The position numbers and the translations under genes were made by a program. DNA of 64,000 bases from Salinibacillus aidingensis (GTDB lineage: Bacteria; Bacillota; Bacilli; Bacillales; Alkalibacillaceae). Shown here in pieces: positions 58,894 through 64,000 of the stretch. Each line of letters starts with the position of its first letter. Positions within the stretch are counted from its first letter, which is position 1. The notes beneath the pieces are model-generated. The model was given only the letters and a program-made list of their open reading frames with translations, searched no databases and was not told the origin of the DNA. The stretch spans positions 1 to 64,000 of the forward strand of contig NZ_BAAADO010000007.1 of assembly GCF_039522525.1 (NCBI RefSeq). Reading direction: 5' to 3'.

Positions 58894-59859
58894 ATGAAAG
58901 ACAATCAATCTCGTATTTGGACGTTTCTGAACAAAAATCGGTGGGCTATAGGGGTTATGATACTAGTAATTACACTCCTCTGGGGTTATGCCTGGGTTCT
59001 CATGAAAGATGCCCTTCAGTATATGGGGCCATTTACATTTTCGGCCTTTCGCTTTGGGACGGGTACACTCACAATGATCATCGTATTAGCCATTATGAGG
59101 ATAGGTTTGCCCCCTAAGGATAAATGGGGTCACTTACTTGTGGCAGGTATTCTGCAGACTAGTATCGTCTTTTTGTTTGTGATGTATGGTTTGCGGTTTG
59201 TTGACGCTGGTAAATCCTCTGTTCTGTTATATTCCATGCCTATTTGGAGCAGTATACTGGCTGCTAAGTTTTTAAAAGAGAAAGTTCCCCGGATGAAAAT
59301 GATTGGGCTTGGTATGGGGTTAATTGGCCTCTTAACCATTCTTGGCTGGGATATTTGGATAAACCAGAACCCGAGTATCATTATTGGAGAGTTACTGATT
59401 GTAACTGCGGCCATATCGTGGGGCGCATCAAATGTTTATTACCGCCTGAAATTGAGTGATGTGCCGCAGCTTCAGGTAAATACATATCAGATGCTCTTTG
59501 GTACATTGGGGATCATATTAGCAAGCATCGTAATGGAGTGGGGAGATTCGGTACAGCTTACAGGTGAGAGCATTTATTATGTATTATTCACAGGTGTACT
59601 TGCTTCTGCCTTGTGCTTCACAGCCTGGTTCTTTTTATTGAGTCTAATTGACATGGTCACAACAACGATTTCTACTCTGCTTGTTCCTGTTTTTGGGATG
59701 TTTTTTGGCTGGTTATTACTGGATGAGAAATTAACCATAAGCATTATTATTGGTTCCGTTCTGATTCTGAGTGGGATCATTATTGCCAATGTGTATCGTG
59801 GTCCGGCTAATCGCAAAACATATATTTCGAAGCATGAGGCCGAGAGCCAGGGTGGCTAA
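58894..59859 (+). CDS. EamA/DMT-family transporter
   Basis: About 321 residues with ten membrane segments in two EamA repeats (ILVITLLWGYAWVLMKDALQ, FSAFRFGTGTLTMIIVLAI; ELLIVTAAISWGASNVYYRL, LFTGVLASALCFTAWFFLLS). Exports a small metabolite, unknown which. GGGAGA is seven bases before the ATG; the longer frame to 58831 is not favoured. Single gene with its own terminator. Confidence 0.88.
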   Translation: MKDNQSRIWTFLNKNRWAIGVMILVITLLWGYAWVLMKDALQYMGPFTFSAFRFGTGTLTMIIVLAIMRIGLPPKDKWGHLLVAGILQTSIVFLFVMYGLRFVDAGKSSVLLYSMPIWSSILAAKFLKEKVPRMKMIGLGMGLIGLLTILGWDIWINQNPSIIIGELLIVTAAISWGASNVYYRLKLSDVPQLQVNTYQMLFGTLGIILASIVMEWGDSVQLTGESIYYVLFTGVLASALCFTAWFFLLSLIDMVTTTISTLLVPVFGMFFGWLLLDEKLTISIIIGSVLILSGIIIANVYRGPANRKTYISKHEAESQGG

Positions 59860-59902
59860 GGAATGGTCACTTCCGCTGATTAAAGTTTTATAGAATAACA
59901 GG

Positions 59903-59934
59903 CTCCCGTATCAAAAAAAGATGCGGGAATTTTT
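59903..59934 (+). terminator. EamA transporter terminator
   Basis: Arms TCCCGTATC and GATGCGGGA around A7, then ATTTTT. Confidence 0.75.
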
Positions 59935-59974
59935 AATGGCCAAGAAAATTGTAAAATAATCGATTAGTGGATAA

Positions 59975-60084
59975 GAAATCGGGAGAGGCGACATCCGGCT
60001 CCAGCGCCCAGCGACTAGCGAGACTTCCTTCACCTCCGTACGATAAGTCAACATCGACTCACAAGGTTCGTCGTGTTTCCTTTT
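59975..60084 (+). repeat. Dispersed repeat R2, copy 2
   Basis: Shares ordered blocks with 4142-4244: ACATCCGGCTCCAGC, GCGAGACTTCCT, GATAAGTCAACATCGAC, CGTCGTGTTTCC. No ORF. Confidence 0.7.
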
Positions 60085-60090
60085 CCGCGT

Positions 60091-60210
60091 GTTAACTTCT
60101 GTAAGACCCCCTGTAAGAAATAAGTGGGGGTCAACAGCCAGTAAACACCCGATTTGTTCAACTAACAATCCGTGGGGGATGAACCCCCACTAATTGAAGT
60201 TTCACTTTAT
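60091..60210 (+). repeat. Dispersed repeat R1, long form, copy 2
   Basis: Shares GGCCAGTAA-like (here AGCCAGTAAACACC), GTTCAACTAAC, TGGGGGATGAA and GAAGTTTCACTTTAT with 2563-2723. The complementary C-rich and G-rich blocks are present. It follows R2 after six bases. Confidence 0.7.
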
Positions 60211-60245
60211 CTCCTCCGGCTCAGTCCTGTCCGTACGTCGCTAAT

Positions 60246-60386
60246 AGAAAAGCGGAGGCGACTGTTCAGGTCATGCGGGATAAGACGAAGACATGTAGTG
60301 GCATGGGTTTGGCCACGGAATGGCTTTGGCTTATATCCGCCTTGACCTAGGAGCCGCAGCTGGACAAACGGGCGCTTCCGTCTTTG
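60246..60386 (+). repeat. Dispersed repeat R3, full copy
   Basis: Begins AGAAAAGCGGAGGCGACT, has the TCAGGTCATGCGGGATAAG ... CTTATATCCGCCTTGACCTA core like copy B at 39858, then GGAGCCGCAGCTGGACAAAC and GGGCGCTTCCGTCTTT. AAGCGGAGGCG at the left and GGCGCTTCCG at the right are complementary, so the unit can close on itself. Confidence 0.75.
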
Positions 60387-60571
60387 TTAATTTGCTCATA
60401 TTTGTATTCATTTTGCTTTTCAGACGGAAAAAATGAAAATAACAGCTAAGCATTTTTATTTTTCATTTATTAAATCGGTCCTGTTTTCTCCTTTTCGGAA
60501 TTTGCGCAGGGTATAAAAGAAAGACATAATAAGCACATTCAATTATTTATTTCAGGAAGGAGATTTAAAGA

Positions 60572-60826
60572 ATGGCAGATTTTAAGTATGAGATTGTAAA
60601 AACCATTGCTGTATTGTCTGAGTCAACAAAAGGCTGGACAAAGGAATTTAATGTTATCAGCTGGAATGGCAGGGATCCTAAGTATGATCTGCGGGATTGG
60701 GCACCCAATCATGAGCGTATGGGCAGGGGAGTAACCCTGTCAAATGAAGAAGCGGATAAATTGAAAGAAGTGCTTAATGATCAAGTCACCCCAGAACTAA
60801 CACCTGCAGGAACTTTAAAAGAATAG
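60572..60826 (+). CDS. YdbC/PC4-family protein
   Basis: An 84-residue protein of the PC4/p15 single-stranded nucleic-acid-binding family: FKYEIVKTIAVLSESTKGWT, KEFNVISWNGRDPKYDLRDW and GRGVTLSNEEADKLKEVL. It matches Bacillus YdbC as I know it. Probably binds single-stranded DNA or RNA. AGGAAGGAG precedes the ATG. Own terminator. Confidence 0.9.
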   Translation: MADFKYEIVKTIAVLSESTKGWTKEFNVISWNGRDPKYDLRDWAPNHERMGRGVTLSNEEADKLKEVLNDQVTPELTPAGTLKE

Positions 60827-60833
60827 AAAAATA

Positions 60834-60873
60834 AAGGAACACATTCATCAATAAAGAGAATGTGTTCCTTCAC
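60834..60873 (+). terminator. YdbC-like gene terminator
   Basis: Arms AAGGAACACATTC and GAATGTGTTCCTT, perfect over 13 bases, 11-base loop. Confidence 0.8.
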
Positions 60874-60950
60874 GTAGAAATAGGTTATTCATGATAGCAC
60901 AGTTTGAAATGGTTCTTACTTAGAGGATTTTACTTCGTGTGGTTAGGTTA

Positions 60951-61043
60951 TGGCGGAGAAGGTGGGATTCGAACCCACGCGACGGTTGCCCGTCCTAATG
61001 CATTTCGAGTGCATCCCCTTCAGCCGGACTTGGGTACTTCTCC
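60951..61043 (-). tRNA. tRNA-Ser (CGA)
   Basis: Minus strand, 93 bases with CCA encoded. Acceptor arms GGAGAAG/CTTCTCC, anticodon loop CTCGAAA (anticodon CGA), long variable arm typical of serine tRNAs. Confidence 0.93.
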
Positions 61044-61053
61044 ACATAGAAGA

Positions 61054-61126
61054 TGCTGGTGAGAGGATTCGAACCTCCGACCCCTTCATTACGAGTGAAG
61101 TGCACTGCCAACTGTGCTACACCAGC
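61054..61126 (-). tRNA. tRNA-Thr (CGT)
   Basis: Minus strand. Acceptor arms GCTGGTG/CACCAGC, anticodon stem CTTCA/TGAAG with loop CTCGTAA (anticodon CGT). No CCA. It is upstream of tRNA-Ser in the same direction, ten bases apart. Confidence 0.93.
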
Positions 61127-61260
61127 ATAATTTCATAGACAAGCGCTAAAAGTCACATAGAATATAATAAAACATTCTTCGGAAATCTGCAAGAGTCAGT
61201 TGATAAATTCCTCATTTTAACAGACGGACAGGGGGATTCGTAATGAATCCCCCTGTCTGG

Positions 61261-62001
61261 TTACTTTTGATTACGATCTGCATAAACCGCCATGGCATCA
61301 CGCATAAATACAGCTAATCCTTCGCCGTACTGATCAATATTTTTCGTAAATCGTTCATCAGCGACATACATCTGGCCTAAGCCTTTAAATGCATCTAAGG
61401 AGTAGTGACCGATTTTATTAAGATAATCATACCAGACTTTAATAGCCACCTGAGCCTCTTCAGAATCGGGGGATGAATGACGGATAGCAGCCAGATCCTT
61501 ATATATTCTGTCAAACTCTTCCCCTAATGCCTTCTGTTGTTCGTGAGACATACGTCCTATTTTATGATTGGATTCATCTACAGCTTTATCTCCCCATCGT
61601 TTACGGGCTTCCTGTTCATAGGGATTGTGACTGAAATCAAATCCTGCAAATTTCTCTTTATCAGACATGGTGATTTCCCCTTTCTCATTTTGAATCGTCC
61701 TGTCGATTGTTCTGATCATCTGGTCCAGACGCCGGCGTTTTTCCTCCAGCATTTTTCTATGCATAAGAAGAGCTTCTTCACGGTCAAAGTCCGGGCGATT
61801 CATGATTTCCTTTATTTTTTTCAAAGGGAAGTCAAGCTCTCGGAAAAATAAGATTTGCTGCAGTCTGCTCAGATCTTTTTCTGAATATATCCGATATCCT
61901 GAGGCATTTTTTTGCGCAGGTGTGAGCAAACCGATTTCATCATAGTGGTGAAGGGTGCGCACACTGATACCTGCTATTTCTGCCAGTTCTTTTACCTTCA
62001 T
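61261..62001 (-). CDS. MerR-family regulator with TipAS domain (Mta-like)
   Basis: A 246-residue regulator. N-terminal MerR winged helix MKVKELAEIAGISVRTLHHY then DEIGLLTPAQKNASGYRIYS, dimer coiled coil (MLEEKRRRLDQMIRTIDRTI), and a C-terminal TipAS drug-binding domain from about 125. Homologues (Mta, TipA) bind multidrugs or thiopeptides and activate their own gene and efflux genes. GGGAGG precedes the ATG at 62001; the longer frame is not favoured. Its promoter has the 19-base spacer of MerR targets. Confidence 0.9.
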   Translation of the reverse strand: MKVKELAEIAGISVRTLHHYDEIGLLTPAQKNASGYRIYSEKDLSRLQQILFFRELDFPLKKIKEIMNRPDFDREEALLMHRKMLEEKRRRLDQMIRTIDRTIQNEKGEITMSDKEKFAGFDFSHNPYEQEARKRWGDKAVDESNHKIGRMSHEQQKALGEEFDRIYKDLAAIRHSSPDSEEAQVAIKVWYDYLNKIGHYSLDAFKGLGQMYVADERFTKNIDQYGEGLAVFMRDAMAVYADRNQK

Positions 62002-62027
62002 TCTTATGAACCTCCCTTGTACTCTTA

Positions 62028-62058
62028 ACTTTAAAGGATAACGTAACGTAAGGGTCAA
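62028..62058 (-). promoter_or_regulatory. MerR-type promoter with 19-base spacer
   Basis: Minus strand: TTGACC, 19 bases containing CTTACGTTACGTTATCC, TAAAGT. The stretched spacer is the hallmark of promoters opened by MerR proteins, so self-activation is likely. Confidence 0.75.
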
Positions 62059-62213
62059 TAAAAATGTGAAAAATTTTTCTAGCCTATATTAAACAATGTT
62101 GCACCAGTTTCTTTCCTTCCTATGTCTTTCATCACAGACAATCGTTGAGGCAAAATGATAGTAATGGGGAAGGATAGTAGTACGGAAATGACGTAAAATT
62201 GGGGGAGAAAACA

Positions 62214-62711
62214 GTGAATAAGTGGTTTTACTTCAATCTGTTCCTGCTGGCGCTGGCGGTTTGGCAGGGGGTGCTTAATGGAATCGCGAACATTTCCATC
62301 TGGTTCGGAATAAGGGGATTAACGTTTATTTTATATAACTGGAATATGCACTCGTTTTTTTCGGAAATACGGAACGAATCTGATCGTAAACGGAAAATAA
62401 AAATAGCGAATATAGCCAGAAAACTGATGCCTCATCATACATGGGTCGGGTTTGCTGCCTGTGGTCTCATCACCCTTCATCTTGTCCTGATTTTGAATAA
62501 CTATGGGTGGAATATCGAGAGCCTGAAAATGGTGAGTGGAGTCATTGCTTTCATGGCTTTGATTGCCCAAACCGTAAGTGGGTGGATGAGAAAGGTAAGG
62601 CTACAGGAAAAGACGACGAGCCCATTTACGTCTCGGCTTTATTCTGTTTTTCAGTATCCTGCTTCATATTTTGCTGTAGACAGAGGATTTTTTACACCCC
62701 AAAAAGAATGA
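62214..62711 (+). CDS. Membrane protein, cytochrome b-like, unknown
   Basis: A 165-residue protein with four membrane segments. HHTWVGFAACGLITLHLVLI and MVSGVIAFMALIAQTVSGWM recall heme-binding four-helix bundle proteins (cytochrome b561/ferric-reductase type), with His pairs that could hold heme; this is tentative. The GTG at 62214 is seven bases after GGGGGAG. It lies 50 bases before a two-component system and may belong to its operon. Confidence 0.6.
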   Translation: MNKWFYFNLFLLALAVWQGVLNGIANISIWFGIRGLTFILYNWNMHSFFSEIRNESDRKRKIKIANIARKLMPHHTWVGFAACGLITLHLVLILNNYGWNIESLKMVSGVIAFMALIAQTVSGWMRKVRLQEKTTSPFTSRLYSVFQYPASYFAVDRGFFTPQKE

Positions 62712-62761
62712 AGTGATGTAGACTCATTATAAAGATACCTGCGTTGGAGGGGTGTATAGCT

Positions 62762-63445
62762 GTGACGAAAGTTCTGATTGTGGAGGATGAAAAGAAGCTG
62801 GCGAGAGCTTTGCAGCTGGAACTGGAATATGAAGGCTATGAAGCGGAGAGTGTCCTTGATGGGAAGGAAGCTGTTGAACATATTCTACAGGATACAAGGC
62901 TTGATTTAATTCTTTTAGATATTCAATTACCAGGACTGAGTGGCTTTGAGGTTTTACGAAGAGTCAGACGTGAAGGAGTTCAGATTCCTATATTGCTGCT
63001 AACAGCCCGGGATGAGGTCCATGATAAAGTGAGTGGTCTTGATTTAGGGGCGAATGATTACCTGACCAAGCCTTTCCAGATTGAAGAACTGCTGGCCAGG
63101 GTTCGTGCCCATCTCAGACAGCAGCCAAAGCAGCAGGAGGATATTCTCAGAATGGAGGAGTTATCCGTTAATCTTCAGACCAGAACAGTCAGGAGGGGGC
63201 AGGATCTGATTGAGCTGACCCCGAGAGAGTTTGACCTGTTAGTCTTTCTGCTGAAAAATGAAAACCAGGTATTAACCAGGGAACAGATTATTGAACAGGT
63301 TTGGGGCTATGATTATTTAGGGGATACCAATGTAGTGGATGTATATATCCGCTATCTGAGACAGAAAATTGACAAACCCTATTCCAAGGCCTATATCCAT
63401 ACGATTCGAGGGGTTGGCTACTCGGCAAGGAACGGTCAGGTATGA
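62762..63445 (+). CDS. OmpR-family response regulator
   Basis: A 227-residue regulator. Receiver domain: acidic pocket VEDEKK, phospho-acceptor Asp in LDLILLDIQLPG, Thr in LLTARDE, Lys in NDYLTKPF. C-terminal winged helix: LTPREFDLLVFLLKNENQVL and VVDVYIRYLRQKIDKPY. GGAGGGG is nine bases before the GTG at 62762; the frame to 62744 contains the site itself. The stop overlaps the kinase ATG (ATGA). Confidence 0.93.
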   Translation: MTKVLIVEDEKKLARALQLELEYEGYEAESVLDGKEAVEHILQDTRLDLILLDIQLPGLSGFEVLRRVRREGVQIPILLLTARDEVHDKVSGLDLGANDYLTKPFQIEELLARVRAHLRQQPKQQEDILRMEELSVNLQTRTVRRGQDLIELTPREFDLLVFLLKNENQVLTREQIIEQVWGYDYLGDTNVVDVYIRYLRQKIDKPYSKAYIHTIRGVGYSARNGQV

Positions 63446-64000
63446 AGCTGAAAACAAAGATTCAGGTCTATGCTACCCTGGTTTTACTCATTACTATACT
63501 ATGTATTAATACCGCTATATTCCTTCTGTTCAATAAGATAACTGTAGACGCTGAGGTTAATCGGGTAAAGGCTGAAGCTGATACGTTAATGGAATCCCTG
63601 GCAACAAATATGAATACAGGTGTCAATCTGGATGAACTGTTAAAGGCTTATGTTCCTAATCAGGGTATTGTACGTATCATTAATAATGAGGAAATGACCA
63701 TCCATACGGTGACAAAAAAATCAAAGTATTACAACCTTTCAGCAGACTATATACAAAAAGAAACGCATGACATCGTGGAAGGACAGGATGGTATGCGATA
63801 TGCCGTCATTTCAACCCCGATGATCTGGGAAAATGGGGAAGTCGTAACTCTTCAGGTAGCCGAGGAGCTTATCAACCTTGAAGACACTATGTCGACGTTA
63901 TTTTATGTTTTGCTGTTTGCATCATTAATCATGGTGATTCCTGCACTGATTGGGGCCCGGGTCCTCAGTAACTCTTTATTAAGACCAATCCAGCGCCTGA
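63442..64000 (+). CDS. Sensor histidine kinase, 5' part
   Basis: At least 186 residues, cut by the window end. First membrane helix VYATLVLLITILCINTAIFL, an extracytoplasmic segment of about 120 residues, second helix LFYVLLFASLIMVIPALIGA and the start of a HAMP region (LLRPIQRL). The histidine and ATPase domains lie outside. ATG overlaps the regulator stop, so the pair is translationally coupled. Signal unknown. Confidence 0.9.
   Translation, partial: MKLKTKIQVYATLVLLITILCINTAIFLLFNKITVDAEVNRVKAEADTLMESLATNMNTGVNLDELLKAYVPNQGIVRIINNEEMTIHTVTKKSKYYNLSADYIQKETHDIVEGQDGMRYAVISTPMIWENGEVVTLQVAEELINLEDTMSTLFYVLLFASLIMVIPALIGARVLSNSLLRPIQRL

Noticed and set aside
60950..61138. Forward ORF of 62 codons
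   Set aside because: Shadow of the minus-strand tRNA-Ser and tRNA-Thr.

Overview
The window (about 39-40% GC) looks like a low-GC Gram-positive chromosome of the family Bacillaceae, probably from the halotolerant Oceanobacillus/Virgibacillus side. The grounds are the gene order sigW-rsiW-cdaA-cdaR-glmM-glmS behind an rRNA/tRNA operon, a glmS ribozyme, a T-box leader, frequent TTG/GTG starts with strong Shine-Dalgarno sites, and small Bacillus-type proteins (YuzB-like, YdbC-like, YjbQ). This is inferred from gene content and order; no search was run.

Layout. 1-1200: tail of an rRNA operon (5S end plus ten tRNAs). 1.6-10.3 kb: core genes rocF, sigW-rsiW, cdaA-cdaR-glmM, glmS ribozyme and glmS. 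10.28-23.28 kb: an accessory island that starts 26 bp after the glmS stop codon. It contains three copies of a noncoding module whose ends look like Tn7-type transposon ends (TGT...ACA, tandem sites on the glmS side, spaced sites on the other side). Each module carries a small conserved ORF lying over an intrinsic terminator. Between the modules are mostly antibiotic-modifying or immunity-type genes: a second isoleucyl-tRNA synthetase behind a T-box, a phosphotransferase, three nucleotidyltransferase-fold proteins, an MccF-like S66 peptidase, a histidine phosphatase, a Nudix hydrolase and an HNH-like protein. No transposase was found. 23.5-24.4 kb: an mntA-hepT toxin-antitoxin pair.

24.4-51.5 kb: mostly small stress and transport units. 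These are an orphan glycine-betaine-type binding lipoprotein, a TetR/MFS pair sharing a palindromic operator, a Bcr-type exporter, an LLM oxidoreductase/FMN reductase operon divergent from an HxlR regulator, a flavin reductase, a CHY zinc finger protein, a metal P-type ATPase with a damaged 5' end, a CPBP protease, a fatty acid hydroxylase next to a frameshifted FadR-like regulator, YuzB- and YjbQ-like proteins, two MFS transporters, a MarR (MhqR-like)/FMN reductase/CatE-like dioxygenase set, a HesB-like gene with an in-frame TGA at the expected cysteine, glycerate kinase, moaA, a YutJ-like dehydrogenase and a chemotaxis receptor.

51.5-64 kb: the qoxABCD quinol oxidase operon with two Fnr/CRP-like boxes, an ABC-F protein (YfmR/Uup type), a lipoprotein, an EamA transporter, a nest of three dispersed repeat types, YdbC/PC4, two tRNAs, a MerR/TipA-type regulator with a 19-bp-spaced promoter, a small membrane protein, and a two-component system whose kinase runs off the window.

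Three families of dispersed noncoding repeats (R1, R2, R3 below) recur between the core genes. Several genes are broken by one-base indels or truncation (ileS2, fadR-like, P-type ATPase 5' end, YdbS-like remnant). Sequencing error in homopolymers cannot be excluded for some of these.
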